Program-made: the position numbers and the translations under genes
The notes under the pieces: model-generated
Told to the model about the DNA's origin: nothing
The model's input: only the letters and a program-made list of their open reading frames with translations
Database searches by the model: none
DNA from: Allodiplogaster sudhausi
Taxonomy: Eukaryota; Nematoda; Chromadorea; Rhabditida; Diplogasteridae
Assembly (NCBI GenBank): GCA_945643635.1
Contig: CALZFC010000033.1
Span: 3,190,001-3,254,000 of the forward strand
Length of the DNA stretch: 64,000 bases
Direction: 5' to 3'
In this document: positions 35,892 to 48,783 of the stretch, in pieces
How positions within the stretch are numbered: the first letter of the stretch is position 1
Layout: each line of letters starts with the position of its first letter

Positions 35892-36454
35892 TCAACAGAA
35901 GAAGATCGGCCAGAATCCTCGAGATCTCCATTTGTAGACCAGTTTCCTTCCCTGTATGTCTCTCTTCAACTCTACGAAACAGTTCAGTATACTAGCCCCG
36001 CACTTTTTCGTATTCTCAATTTCTCTCTCTCTCTCTCGCCCTATCTCTCTCTATCTCGCTCTCTCTCTCTCTCTATCTCTCTCTTTCTATCCGTAGTCTC
36101 TCTTTCAACCCTTGAGAACTCTCTGCTGCATGGGTACTGTGCTCAGGCCGAAGGGCACTTCAGGCGTCCGATGATGACTGACGAGATCAAACGGCAGTAG
36201 AATATGGCCGGTCTACATGAAGGATTCAAAATTCATTTTTTTCAAGGCGATTGAGAAAAGACTGTACGTGAAAATTGATGAACTGCCCTTTTAAAAATCG
36301 ATAAGATTGAGCAGCGGCAGCCAAGACAACGAAGTTGTAGAGCTCTGGGTACATTGCTATCTGTGATTACTATTAAATTATAATAAAAGATTATTTTCGA
36401 ATAAAAGAAAGCTCTGCCTTGAACTTTATCGATTTGATTGCATAAGACTGTCAT
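35892..36454 (-). CDS. Candidate small gene, 85 residues, unknown family
   Basis: Four short minus-strand exons (36425-36454, 36268-36360, 36138-36212, 35892-35951) join with every intron in phase zero, from ATG to TGA. The product starts MTVLCNQIDKIAMYPELYNF, has an Ala-rich hydrophobic stretch (VVLAAAAQSYRFLKG), a segment LLPFDLVSHHRTPEVPFG and a basic-aromatic end (YKWRSRGFWPIFFC). An acceptor-like site (ATCAG) lies one base before the ATG. No single frame here is long, so the case rests on splice phase and composition. I do not recognise it; a small mitochondrial or ER protein is one possibility. Confidence 0.4.
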
Positions 36455-37133
36455 GCTGATGTCATCGAGAACACTCTTTTTACGCAGAAAATGATCACTT
36501 TCTTAGCGATAAAAAAAAAATCCTCATTATCAGCACTCTACATCATCTTGTGTGGAGACCAAATGACATGCCCAACAACTGTAGTTGAAAAAGTATAACA
36601 GTCTATACAATCTCCTAATTATATATGCTTTATTTTCATGAAAACCATTACCCAATTAGCCCTTAATATCACTCAATTATATGCAAAAAGAAGCAATTGA
36701 ATATGAAAGAAGTTCATTTGTCCTCGAATTCGTTGTCACTGTTTTGACCTAGCGAATGACTGATAGAAAAACTATCACAGTATCCTGTGAGCCAGTTGCG
36801 GCTGCAGAGGATTTCGTTTCGCATTTGCTTGTTTGGCATTCCTCTTTCTGTTGTTGGTATTATTATCGTTTATTTTTGTATGATCGTCGATATCTTGTTA
36901 ATGAGCAAGTATAGTCTATGAAAAATAACCAGCGTGTGTGTTATGAAGGGCGTGCAGTTTCTTATACATATCCGCCTTTTTCCGTATGCTCTCATCTAAT
37001 TATTGCCTAAATAATTGTTCGAATCTAATTGGATAAGTTGAGTGCGCTCCGCCTGATAATGAAATGTACGCGTTGTTCTCATATTCCGTGAACACGTGAG
37101 TCTGTTGCAATTGAATGAGTTCTTTGAGAGTGG
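36455..37133. other. Intergenic between divergent genes
   Basis: No supported exon. The likely shared upstream region of the minus-strand candidate gene and importin-13. A minus-strand start at 36839 opens a 42-codon frame, but I found no continuation. Confidence 0.4.
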
Positions 37134-37531
37134 ATGGGCTCTCTGGCCGCGGGAGGGCGCCAGCAGCTGGACGCGATCGGCCTGGCTCGCGCCGTCGATG
37201 AGTTCTACGTCACTTCTGATGACCGCCGGCGCCAGCAGCTCAACCACGACCTCTGCCTCTTCAAGTCGTGTTAGTCTCCACTCTTTCCCAAGTGGCTTCT
37301 GGTCATAGTATTCTATTAGTTTGAGCACTTTAATAGACTCTTGATACTTTGTGCTTTTCCGAGAGCTGCTGGTGATCCTCTAACAATAAAATCCGTTTCT
37401 CTGGCTTCAATTTGATAGCATGCAAACATTTCTTTATTTCTTTCTTTCTTTTTCATTAGATGGCGTTTTCCTTTGTTTCTCTCTCTCTCTCTCACTGTCT
37501 CTCTCTCTTTCTCTCTCTTTCTCTCTCTCTT

Positions 37532-37586
<55 letters not shown>

Positions 37587-38728
37587 CTACCCCTGCGACG
37601 CGACTCTGCACGCGTGCTTCATCCTTCTCAACCGTGCCAACACGGCGAATGTGCAGTACTTTGGCGCGCTGTCCCTGTACGACACGATCAGACAGCGATG
37701 GGAGGAGATTGTCGCCGACCCTATCTTGGTAGGCATTTGTCTACTCCTTTATTGCTATCAAGCATCATGGCTCAAATATTATCATAAACAATAACGATTA
37801 TCATAGTTTAAATAATTATTGCATATCAGTGGCTAGAAATCGGATATTTTAAGGCAAGAATAAAGTAGAAGGAGTAATCGTTATTTGAGACGGAGCAAGT
37901 GAAGGCGTTCTTGCTGGAGTCACTGACGGCCGGCGCGGCTGCCCAGTCTCAGTCGCTGACCAACAAACTGTCCTCCAGCCTCGCACTCCTCGCCCTGTAC
38001 GCTTTGAACATATTCTTTTCTTCTCACCCAATCCGAGATCCAGCCTCCTTATATAGGATGACAACTTTTCATTATACATCATCAGTACTGTTCAGTCTTT
38101 CAAAGTGCATCTTAGTTCAACAAGGGTAAGGTATTCCTCCTGGCTTTGAAATCATTTGTAACTCGATTCAAGCTATTCTTCAGTACATTTCCCATATATC
38201 CACTTTTTTCGATTTGGTTTTTAAGTGTGCTCATAATGAGAATGCCTTTTCTATTGTTGTAAATATCATTTTAAACCCCCATTGAAATCGCTTTTTTGGG
38301 AAATCTTTTTTTGACAGGTATTCAATGCCCGACGTCTGGCCAACTCCCGTGCAAGATCTCACCTCGTTATGGGCAGCTACTCCGGAACTTTTATTACGGT
38401 AGTTGCCGTGTAATGTTAAGAAAATCATTGTTTATGACACTCCAGCATTTAAATGATGGAGCGTTTGAGAATTGTTTATATCATGAAAGATTTCAAGCTA
38501 TAGCCAAATTTCACTCCAAAATCACATGCTTTGGCGAGCACTATGATGGCAAACCCTTCGTTACTTTTGTTAATTCGCGAACAGTTTGTTTATACCGTAG
38601 GGAAGTACCGTAACCCACTCTTTTCTCAAGGGTCTTGGCCGAGCTCGCTGCCGAGTTCCCGAACGTGCACATGCCATTAACTCAACGGAACGTTCTCAAG
38701 ACAGAGCTGCATCGTGTCTCCGAGGTTA

Positions 38729-38779
<51 letters not shown>

Positions 38780-41346
38780 CTCTCTTTCTCTCGCTTACCC
38801 TCTTTCTCTGTTTATTGCAATCTCTCAATCCCGCTTTGCGACTCAACTCCTATGAAGTATGATATAATTCAAAGCCTAAATTTATTGCAATGCATTTCTC
38901 TCCAACTTGAAATGAATAGATGAGACCTTAGTTGCTATGGCAGGACATGATCCGCATCCTGGCGACTGTGCTGCCGGCCGCGGCGGACGCGACGGCGCCG
39001 TCGCTGCTGAACGCGGCGGTGGAGTGCGTGGAGCAGTGGCTCCGTCTTCCTGGCTCGAATCTCCGCCAGTGGACCGAGTTGCTCTCCGTGGTCTTCGCCG
39101 CAGTCAAGGATGACAGGTACGAAATGATTCTGAGGTCATTCCATGCGTAAACACATTCCAGTGTTATATGTTGGAAGAGTAATGCTATCATTTTTTAGTG
39201 AACGAAGAACGAAATTGATTACTGTATTTTTGTTATCGTAAGTTGTTGTGATCATAAAAGTTCTTTTCAGCACTGCGCTGACTAATCTGCTGAGCATCCT
39301 TGCCGCTAACGAAGAGCTGGCGAATGAAGACCAACTCGTCCTGCACATCCTTGAGTACATCTGCAATCATCTGGCGCAGGTTTGCCAAAAATATTAGGAT
39401 GAACTGTATGCATGATTCCTAGCTTCTTCTCTTTCAGAAGCTGCTGGAAGATCTGAGCGCAGATCCACTAAGTGAAGACGTCGCTGCTCTCTCCGCTGCA
39501 ATCTGTACGCTCTGCGAATCGGTTGGAAGAATAAGTTTTCTTTCTTTCTTTTTATTTTGCACCGAAAATTCATCGCTCTTTCGGTATTCATTGTTTTGAC
39601 GGACAAAAGCCATGTTTATAGCTAATTTAATGGTGATGACGACTATTTATAATAACGGTAAGGAGACGAAGATTTGCTCTAGCAAAGAGTTTTGGAATGT
39701 TTGTTCCGTGAGTACAGCATGTCCATGGTTAGCTTTACATTTGTAGGTTGTGGTTGTGCTGACGAATCTGGCCGTCTCCTCGGACGAAACCCTTTCACTC
39801 CTCACTCGACTCTGCGAATTCTTCGCCCGCCTCAGCGGATTTAACGGAATGTTAGCAAATGCTTTTATCATCATCTAATCTTGAAAACGGATTGCCTAAA
39901 GGGCAGTTCTTGATGATCAAATCCGTTGGCTAATTCCACCAGGTACCCGGTGGAGGAAGTCGTTTCCGAACTACCAGCCGTCTTTTGGATAGTCCTGCGG
40001 GAGGACCTTCACGGAATGCAGGAAAGCAAGCGACAGAGAGTTCGTTATTTCCTCATAGAACGGCGATTATTTGTGGCTCGCATTTGGTTTTACCTAAAGA
40101 AAAGGATTTGTGTGAAGAATAGTGAATATTCCAGCTTGCATCTTCACTCTGTGATGTCTACGCAAATGTCTTGCGCTTCTCAATCGACAAGCTCGCCTAC
40201 CCCAGCTTGAGCGAGGAGCATCGAAGGAGTGCGGAGGAGCAAGAGCAGTTCGAGAGGTCAGACCGGATATTGGTGAACAAATAAACTAGACTACATCACT
40301 ATTTGCTGATAATAGAGAGTTGTATTTTCAGCTATCGCAAGAACAGAATGGAAGACGCAGTCAACGCGTACTTCATTGCTGGCTCGGCCTCCCTCGACTT
40401 CCTCAATGAAGAACTTTCCCGCTCACTCAACGAAGGCGATGTTAATCGGTGAGTAGAAAATGGAAAAGCGGGTTCTTGAATGGAAAACTTCCTTTAGAGT
40501 GGAATCTGTTCTGTACGCCTGGGAACAGGTCGCCGATCTGCTGACGGAGAGGGAGTACCCGCAGATCTGCCGATGTCTCGATCTGGCACAGTCGGTTAGC
40601 TGATGGAGAAGGATTATTTATGTGAAAGGAATGAGCTAGAAATGTCTGTTCTTTTCGATAAAGCACAAAAGAGTAGACGAAATGTTGAGCTTCCGTTAAC
40701 CGCGACGTGTAACCGAGAAGAGTCACGCGTCGCGTGCACCCTCATGAGGCTGCTCTACGCCCTCTCCCATCTTCTCTCCGATCATCCAACGGTTGGTGCA
40801 TGTTGTGGCAGGACTGTTCAAGATCAGTTCATTCGTGGGTTTCATCGCCCACAATCAGGACATCCTTCGTAATCTATCTCAATATCTCCTTCTCCCTTTC
40901 TTCTTCCCTTTATGTTTCTGTCAATGTCTCAATTCCATGGAATAAAAGCCACTATCGAGGGCCCAATTAAACAGGGTTTAGAAGGAGGAACTGGGCCCGA
41001 AAACCTAGATGGGATTGGCTGGAAACGGAGCTTCTATCAAAATGTTCCTCAAAACATGGTGGGGTAGGCCTTTGAGGAAGCCAGAATCAAGGTGTGTCTA
41101 TTATATCGACAATGCCTTTTTCATCTTCTCACTTCTCATTCTCTCTCTCTCTCTCTCTCCCTCTCTCTCTCCCTCTCTCTCTCCCTCTCCCTCGCTCTCC
41201 TTCTCTCTCTCTCCCTCTCTATCTTTCTCTCTCCCTCTCTCTCTCCCGCTCTCTCCTTTGTCTCTCTCTCCATCTCTCTCTCTCCCTCTCTCTCTCTCAC
41301 TCTCTCTCTCCCTCCCTCTCTCTCTCCCTCTCTCTCTCTCTTTTTG

Positions 41347-41383
<37 letters not shown>

Positions 41384-42596
41384 TATTACAGGCCGCTGCG
41401 CAACTCGAGCTTGCCGCCGTGCAAATGGCTCTGCCGCACCTCACCTCTCCGTCCGTTACGGACGAGGCCTTGAAGACACTGGTGAAGATCACGGCAGATC
41501 GGCCAGAGTGGTTGTTGGTCAGTGATCAGCGGTGACAACAGTCCTGTTAGATCTGGATTATTCTGTCGTGACTCCAGCTGCGTACTTGTAAATGAGAGAA
41601 ATAAAGTCAACTTTAATTCAAATAGTAATGGTACCGTAAACCGGAGACCTCTATTTCCCTACAGGACCATGCCGACCCGCTTCTTCATCGCTGCTTTGCT
41701 CTCTTCCAAGATGAGAGTGCGCATGCCAGCCATCGCCTCTCCGCTCTCAAGTGTATTGGATACGCGCTCTCACTACGACAACCTGCGCAGATTATGGTGT
41801 GATTCTGATATTTCCTACTCTTGTTGGGCTACTGTATCGGGCATGAACAAGTTGCTTTTCAGTGTCCAGTGTTATTAAGACTATTTTTCTTTTAGTCATA
41901 TATGGAGGTCCTACACTTGCCTAGTTTCTTTTGCGTCGCCGTGTTTGCATGACCATTGAACATTCTCTAGTTTGAAGATGTAGAATGGAAGACTCTTGAG
42001 GAAGTGTTGGAGAAGGCGTTGAATCCGTACGTGGCCGGCCTGGGCGAATCTTCAACGAGCTCGACAACAGCAGCAGACGCCGGGGACGCCGCGGCCATTC
42101 ACGAGAGCCGCCGCGCCTTTCAGGTTGGCATTGGCGCCATCCGTCCGAGGAAGATTCACATGAGGAGAATGATCTCTCTTGGCGAAGTTACCGTGACGAT
42201 ATCGCGATAGACTACTTAAGCAAATGTAGAAGTAAAAGTACCAATTTGAGATTGGCATCTTCTCGTGCCTCTTCACGTCGCTGCACAACAGAAGATCTCC
42301 CGAAGGCGGCGAGGCTGTCGTACATCTCTTGCGGTAGAGAATCTCTTGTATATTATTATTAAATTTTAACTATTTGAATTTCCTGCCACCAGTTGATTAA
42401 TTTTCTCATTTGTCACTTCCAGTGCGGCTGCGCCCGTTCTGCAGGCCATCGCAGAGAACGACCCGAGCCCGTCCATTTCGGACAAGGTTTTTTATTATTT
42501 TGCTTTCCCGTGATATCTAGTCGAACCTTCATTTGGAGATTATTTCCGACTCTTGATGTCTTTCCATCCCAACACTTTTGTTCGCTTTCTCTTTCT

Positions 42597-42637
<41 letters not shown>

Positions 42638-43837
42638 CCTCTCTGCAGGTGTGCGAGGCTCTTCGTTCAGCCTGCCAATTCCTGCCCGAGCAGCGTCTCT
42701 CCGAGTTCTTCCCCCTCCTCGCCCGGGTGATAGCCGCGTGCATGGAGAGGCAGGCTTCATCCGCATGCGCATTTGCCAAGACTCTGGTCTTGGTCAGTAC
42801 GATAAGCCTAGATTTATATATTTTTATTTGTTATTTAATTTCTTTTATTATACACTCCTACTTTTTTGGAATTTATACAACTGGAATATGTACCTATCAG
42901 ACCCCATTTAGGGATTTCTATCTTGTATTCTTGTACTCCAAGTACATGTAATGACTGAATGCAAGTGAATCTGGCTGATTACTTCTCCTTGGCAGACTTG
43001 CCGCAGCGTGCTGCCATCCGAGACTCGGCGGACTATCGTCGAGTGGGCCACGCACTTTAACGCTGCCTTCCCCAGCGACGCGGCCGAGGACTGGCTCCAG
43101 CTCATGCTACAGGTATAATCGAGTAGTTTTATGCTCTTGAGTTACAATCAGTGTTAAACATGTGAAAGAATTTTTATTAGGCTAGTTCCACATTAGCGTT
43201 CTCTTTATTGTCGCTGTTTGCTAAAGACGAAGTCTGCTTCGAAGGCTAAACAGATTTACCTTAAATTCAGGTGCTGAAGAAAGACTGGAAAGTGGTGATT
43301 GACGACGTGACTTCAGCGGCTGCTACCATTGAACATTCTGTCTGCCTAGCTACCAAGGTTCCATTCCTTTCTAATATTCATCTATTTTTACTGTAAAAAG
43401 GCCTTCCTTTTTCATTATTTTTCTTTTGCCATTCCCATTCCATAATAATGTGAATAACTTTATTGACAGAAGCAACAGAATAGCGTAAAGACCGATTCGT
43501 TGCCCTTCCAGGCTCTTTCTTCTTCGCAAGAACCGAATGTCGTCAAGTTGGCCGCCCAACTCCTGGCCACGGTTGTCACGCAGACATCCAACTTTGACTG
43601 CGCCGTCGCTCGCCAGATTCTCGAGCAGAGAGGCGGTGTCATTGTTCAGGTACTGTAGCCATCTTTTGGGTACTGTAGTCATCTTGTGGATACTTTTTAT
43701 TGTGACATTTGCTGATTATTGACATTGCATAGATTGTCTTCGAACGTGTGCAAGTTGAACTCGTCCGCCAGACTGTCGACGCTCTCGCAGAGGTTCTCTT
43801 CTTCTTTGCCAGACACTTCACGACAGCTACGAGGTAA

Positions 43838-43879
<42 letters not shown>

Positions 43880-43899
43880 CCTTTTTCTCTTTCTCCCTC

Positions 43900-43941
<42 letters not shown>

Positions 43942-44088
43942 GGTCCCTATTCTAGAGAGTGCATCAAGCAGCAAGATAACGGCAGCACTCCGATAGTCTC
44001 GGCCATGTTCCGCGAAGTTGGCAACCTGCGCAACTTCAAGCGGATGACACTGCGGCTCAATCATGCTGCCCGCAAGGATTGCACTTAG
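37134..44088 (+). CDS. IPO13: Importin-13 (importin-beta family nuclear transport receptor)
   Basis: Twenty-five exons in unbroken phase give 936 residues, close to the family's usual 920-965. Boundaries: 37134-37269, 37586-37728, 37890-37996, 38318-38398, 38631-38724, 38944-39116, 39271-39379, 39438-39521, 39747-39850, 39943-40039, 40135-40256, 40332-40448, 40498-40594, 40723-40791, 41392-41517, 41665-41796, 41971-42123, 42251-42333, 42423-42486, 42649-42792, 42996-43112, 43271-43357, 43512-43649, 43733-43833, 43956-44088. VQYFGALSLYDTIRQRW and YSMPDVWPTPVQDL match the N-terminal HEAT repeats of IPO13 better than transportin-3. Amphipathic HEAT-type helices run to the end. IPO13 imports (and exports) cargo through nuclear pores under Ran control. 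Several introns end in long CT microsatellites that act as the polypyrimidine tract. TNPO3 is the main alternative. Confidence 0.85.
41138..41389. repeat. Long (CT)n-rich microsatellite in importin-13 intron 14
   Basis: About 250 bp of CT, CCCT and CTTT words running directly into the acceptor TTATTACAG. It produces three overlapping open frames of Ser/Leu-rich strings that are not genes. Confidence 0.9.
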
Positions 44089-45082
44089 GTGCTTGGCTCA
44101 TTCTCTTGGTGGGAAATTAAAACTGATTATTTGGCGTTATTAAAAAAAATTCCCTTTGCCAGACGATTTGACCGCCCAAGGCTTCTTCGTTTGAACTAGA
44201 AATTATATGGATGGTGTTTGATATTCCAGAGTATGTGCATTTTTCGTTCTCCGAATTCTGCTCTTCTTCTTTCTTCTCAATTTGGGTCTTTGCCTACGCC
44301 TCCGTTTTATACATCGTTTATATTATTCCAGCCAAGCCCTACCTCATACAGAGGAAGAAAGATTTTGTTTCATGTTCTGGTGCAGCGACTGTAGGTGATT
44401 GTGAACTCCTTCTGCCTGATATACTGATTCAATATGCTCATTTTGTATGTTATGTTCGTTATCTTTTCCTAATTCCGCCAAAGTTACACCAGTTACTTCG
44501 TTTTGCCGTGATGGTACATAACAAAACAGATGTATTTCGGTATAGGCATCCTTTCCTCTCTCTTTATCTTTATCTCTCTCTCTTTCTTTCTTTATCTCAT
44601 TCTCTTACATTCTTCTCCCCTCCCCGGACGTTTGATTGTGTTTAACGGGTACAATTTATCCTGTGTGTGTGTGTGTTGATGAGTGTTAAAACACAATTAG
44701 AGTATAAGAAAGTAAACATTTAACTTCTTAGAAATTATTTATTGGCACAGGAAGCATCAAGAAATTGAAGACAGAAGTTGTGGATGTGTTGCTGTGAGGT
44801 ATTTAGGTACACGTTTTGGCCAATGATGGTGAGAAAGGAAAACTACTTTCTGTAAAGCAGTGCGCTACTACCGTTTTAAAACCGGCACGGTCTTTCCCCG
44901 ATGGAACCTGTAACATTGGAGATATGATAGGACAGAACCGTAGAGAAAGAGCAAGACAGAGATGGAAAGGAGAGAGAAAAGTCAGGAATGAAACATCTGG
45001 TATAAGCCCGTCGTGTTCCACGGAATGTTGATACGAGACAACTTACGCGGGGAAGCGGGAAGAAACCATCGGAGAGACCCTC
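44089..45082. other. Convergent intergenic region
   Basis: It separates the ends of importin-13 (+) and TAF12 (-). The 144-codon frame at 44211-44645 has no splice or family support and ends in CT repeat. A short (TG)n run lies near 44661-44675. Confidence 0.45.
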
Positions 45083-45699
45083 CTACATCTTCTTGAGGGT
45101 CTTTCTGATGAGAGTGAGCCTCTCCTTGTGAGCGTTGGCCCCGCGCGAAGGACACGCGGATGCGGCCGCGTCGCTCCGCGCCTTCTCGTACGAAGGAAGC
45201 CCGCGAGGCACCGACGGCATGTGGTAGGCCTGTGAAAGATGATAGGAATGCGTTGCTTTTCTTTTTCCTAAGAATTCTACTCTACAGATCATAAACACGC
45301 GATTTCCTTCAAGAATTGTGATGGCAGATTAAAGTAGTATAGCTAAAAAATAACCATCTCACTAGGCTTGAAGAACATCTTATAAAATTTGATGAATGAA
45401 AGCGTCGCTGTTTTTGAAATGGACGGAATAAAAGTGAAAGAACAAATGACGAACAGTCTCAATCACGAGTTCCACGTCGCGGGAAGTTATCCGATTCGTA
45501 CCGCTGTGGACGGCCAGACGGCACACTTTCTCGATGGCCTCGAACAGAACCAGCAGAATATAGAAAGAAGAGAGGGGAAAGAAGTTGTCAGAATGGAGAG
45601 TTGAGAAAGGAGACAACGAAAAGGTAGTGAGCGAGAGAGAGAATAGGAAAGAAAGAGGAGGGAGAAAGGGGCAGAGGGGAGTGAGATAGAGAGAGAAAT

Positions 45700-45750
<51 letters not shown>

Positions 45751-45918
45751 AAAAAGGGCTTAAAACAAGTGGATATGAACAAAAAATAAATGCAAATAAC
45801 ATCATTGATAAATTCTTCGGTGTAGTCAACGAGAGCCTCCTTGACAGAGTCGTCCAGCTGGATGCACGGCATAACCTGGCGAGCCAAAGTGTCCAGGCGA
45901 GTCTGAATACGGAAAGGT

Positions 45919-45949
<31 letters not shown>

Positions 45950-46875
45950 AGGGAGAGAGAGAGGAAATATAGAATTACAGGCTGAGAAAGGATCGAATCT
46001 TTCAACAAACCACGTCCAGAATGCCTCCTCCCGTAGTTGGCTGCTGAGCGATCTAAAAAGAGCACCTTCAATTATTGGAACAGCTCTACACACCTTCTTA
46101 AGTTCAGCTGTGTTCTTCGAAACAATACAAAAAGCTAATGAAATCATGCATTCGAAGCTTCGGTTTAAGAGAGAAATAAAATTTAAAAAATAATAAAAAT
46201 TAACTAACGGTATTTTTTGCGGGTGGAATGATAATGGGGCGAGGCTGCAAATAGATAGTAACTCATTCTTCTGTAATTCGCTACAAGTTGAAATTATTTA
46301 GACAACCATTCACTGTGAATCTGGCGTAGCTACAGAATAGTCCAATTGAGTGAACATCTTTCACGATAGACAACTAGCATTGCAAGGGTATCCTTATCGT
46401 ATCCCTTGTTAGATCACATTATCCCAAACTCCTACCGTGTTGGCCGGAGTGTCGAAGGAGTACTGTGGCTGCTGATGCGGTGGAGAGAAGAGCATTGCTG
46501 GTTCAGGGTCCGCCTGGGCTGTAAAAGAGTAAATGAGAATGAGGTAACCATCAAAATGCCGATAAAACATGAAATGGAGAGAAGATGTCTTTTAATAGAA
46601 AAGAAACCATGAGAATTGGCCGGCTCCTGGCGCGCGTGCGAGGAGAGTCCCTCGCTGGTCGTCGCCTCCAGTGAGTGCTGCACACTGCCTCTCCTTCTTA
46701 CACTGTCTTCAACTCTCCTTCTCCCTACTAACCGCGCCCTGAGAGAGCACATCTGCCTTGACCGTCCTGATCACTGGCTGCTCTTGCTCTTCTCCGCCGT
46801 CGGCCGCTCCTCTTCATCGTAATCATCAAAGAGTGGCTCGAACTTACCCACTTTCCAACGCGGCGAACCCGACAT
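45083..46875 (-). CDS. TAF12: TAF12, TFIID/SAGA subunit with H2B-like histone fold
   Basis: Nine exons in phase: 46848-46875, 46733-46773, 46608-46677, 46436-46518, 46209-46244, 46011-46052, 45801-45902, 45455-45538 and 45083-45229, about 210 residues. The histone fold runs from TRLDTLARQVMPCIQLDD through YTEEFINDAIEKVCRLA to NRITSRDVELVIE. It aligns without gaps to the TAF12 core (DFIESVV...QLARHR...DVQLHLE pattern). The N-terminal region is low-complexity and Pro/Gln-rich (PPHQQPQYSF). TAF12 pairs with TAF4 in TFIID and with ADA1 in SAGA, in the nucleus. The C terminus is basic. Exon 8 comes from the acceptor TTCGAG. CT tracts on the sense strand precede two acceptors. The small 5' exons are the least certain. 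Confidence 0.85.
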
Positions 46876-47928
46876 ATTCTTTTCAATAAAGATAACAGGC
46901 CTCAATACGAGATACCTCGCAAACAACCATTCGCTCATTATGAAAAGTACGAAGAACTACACCCCACTTCATATCCAAGATCTCGTCCGGGAAATAAAAT
47001 ATAATCTCCATACAATTAGTTCTAAACAAGTTCCGAACTCCACAGATACAGTATACACTCCCGCCATCAAACATGTCTTCCTCAAAAGCACTCTTGAATT
47101 CTGGCTCTTTATACAACATTCATTGACAGCATCAGGGTTCTATTTCAATGAAAGCACATCGTAGCATCTAAACAAATTGAAACCTAAAGCACGAAAAAAA
47201 AATTTGACTTAGGATAGCAAAACAGTTCTAGAAAACAATTAGGCGACTTATTGAAATAGATTATTATTTCGTTCTATAAAGCTCCAAAGCACATTACAGA
47301 GAAAACAAAAGAACTCTTGCCTGGAGATTTCTCTGCATGCAAAGTTAAACATAAAGTATACACCACAATAAAAGAAGAATTCACGAACGACTTCTAGAAA
47401 GCCTGCATGCAGTGGAGAAGTGTTAGTCACACAGTGAGTTCCGTCGACCAGTTGGCGGGAAGTTCGAAGAGACGGGATCGATTTGAAGAAGATACAGTAA
47501 TCCGTCCTTTGATTACTGTACCCCAGAAGCCACCACACAACACACACCAAACATGTGCTCTTTCACCACAAGTCGAACTGGTCCTGTCTGAAAATGAAGA
47601 AAAGGGAGAAAGCGAACAATATTAGCCTGGAAGAATAGTGGGGAAAGGTCCACGAAACACTGAAAAGTTCACAGCACGCATAGCGGCTAGGAGAGCGGCG
47701 CTCCAGTGGAAAACATAAGTACTTCAACTTTGAGGACCGAAACCGAACTAAACCGTGCACAATGTCATTTCTGCTGGTATAAAGTCATGGGAATTAAGAC
47801 AGAGACTAGATTCTGCACCAATTTAGCAGTGGTGGCAAGGGTACCAGAGGTCGCTGAATGAAATGGAAAGGGATCGGGCTTTTACGCAGGGAATGGGAAT
47901 GTACGGAAAGCTGTAAGATTCTCCCTTT
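46876..47928. other. Intergenic, no gene seen
   Basis: About 1 kb between two minus-strand genes. A small inverted repeat TACAGTAATC / GATTACTGTA lies near 47494-47521. No exon set found. Confidence 0.5.
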
Positions 47929-48783
47929 TTACTTTTGCGGCGGATTCGGAGTTGAAGATTGGAAGACAGAGGAAGACGCCATCAGGTTCTGGATGTATTG
48001 CCCGAGCACCTGAATACAGCTTTAATTAACTTGTGAAGTTATATGTTTTTCATAATTTAATAAACAACGGTCAAATTAGACAATCCACGCATTTCAGAAA
48101 GTAATTAAAGCTTGTGTTTATTTTATCTGTACATCACAAAATTGAATCAAGCCGAGGTTGAAAATGAATAACAAGTTCATTTTTCAAGCTGTCATCCGTA
48201 AAATATTGCAGTCTTTTATATCCCTGCCAAGTTGAAACAGCAACAGAATTACCTGATTTTCCGACCGAAGCTTCACGCTCTCTTCCTTTACGGAATCCAC
48301 TCGTCGACTTAGATCTAAAGGGACGCCTCATAATTGAATGATCAAGGACAAGAGAACAGCATCTCAAACATTTGTAATGAAACAAAATTAGTGACTTTGA
48401 GAGAGGAAAGTTGCTGTTTTGGAGTAACGACAGACATGCCTTCGAGAGTGTCCTGCAACTCGAGAACATGGGCGATGAGGCGCGCTTTCTCCTCGGGGTC
48501 CTCGGCGGGCTCTGGCTGTGGAAGTGGATGAGCAGGGCGAGGAGTTCTTCCAGACGCCAGTGTCGGACTCTCGTCTCCTGGTAATACACCGCATTTTAGC
48601 CACGGCAATCACAACTTGGAAAGAACCACTGCATTTTTTCCGGTTTAGAAAGCTCAATCTTTGTAATGGTGAGTGAATAAAACTATAACTAAAAGAAGAT
48701 AAAGTCAGAAAAAGCCAACCTTCATCCGCAAGCGGAAACTCTTCATTCAAGGGCGACTTCAGCACCTCGCCGTTCTCAGCCAT
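47929..48783 (-). CDS. unc-69: UNC-69/SCOC short coiled-coil protein
   Basis: Four exons (48720-48783, 48440-48577, 48253-48314, 47929-48009) give 114 residues. After an acidic, Pro-rich N terminus comes the conserved coiled coil: KARLIAHVLELQDTLEDL, RRVDSVKEESVKLRSENQ and VLGQYIQNLMASSSVFQ. Each piece matches SCOC/UNC-69 closely. This protein acts at the Golgi and in axonal vesicle transport and outgrowth, with UNC-76/FEZ-type partners. Intron 2 must start with GC (sense GCATGT at 48439): only that junction restores the conserved LEDLS reading, and every nearby GT breaks the frame. It is divergent from OST4 some 600 bp away. Confidence 0.9.

Noticed and set aside
37420..37794. Open frames of 90-124 codons at the CT tract
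   Set aside because: Ser/Leu strings coded by repeat, overlapping the importin-13 exon 37586-37728 in all three frames.
41094..41535. Three overlapping open frames of 118-154 codons on both strands
   Set aside because: They exist only because the CT microsatellite has no stops; the real exon there is 41392-41517 of importin-13.
37134..44088. Transportin-3 as the identity of the importin gene
   Set aside because: VQYFGALSLYD and MPDVWPTPV fit importin-13; transportin-3 has a different motif at the first site. Not fully excluded.
44211..44645. 144-codon plus-strand frame
   Set aside because: No homology that I recognise, AT-rich codons, ends in a CT repeat, and lies in a convergent gap.
45380..46147. 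255-codon minus-strand frame
   Set aside because: It runs through TAF12 introns and two CT tracts in the wrong frame; the spliced TAF12 model explains the conserved parts.
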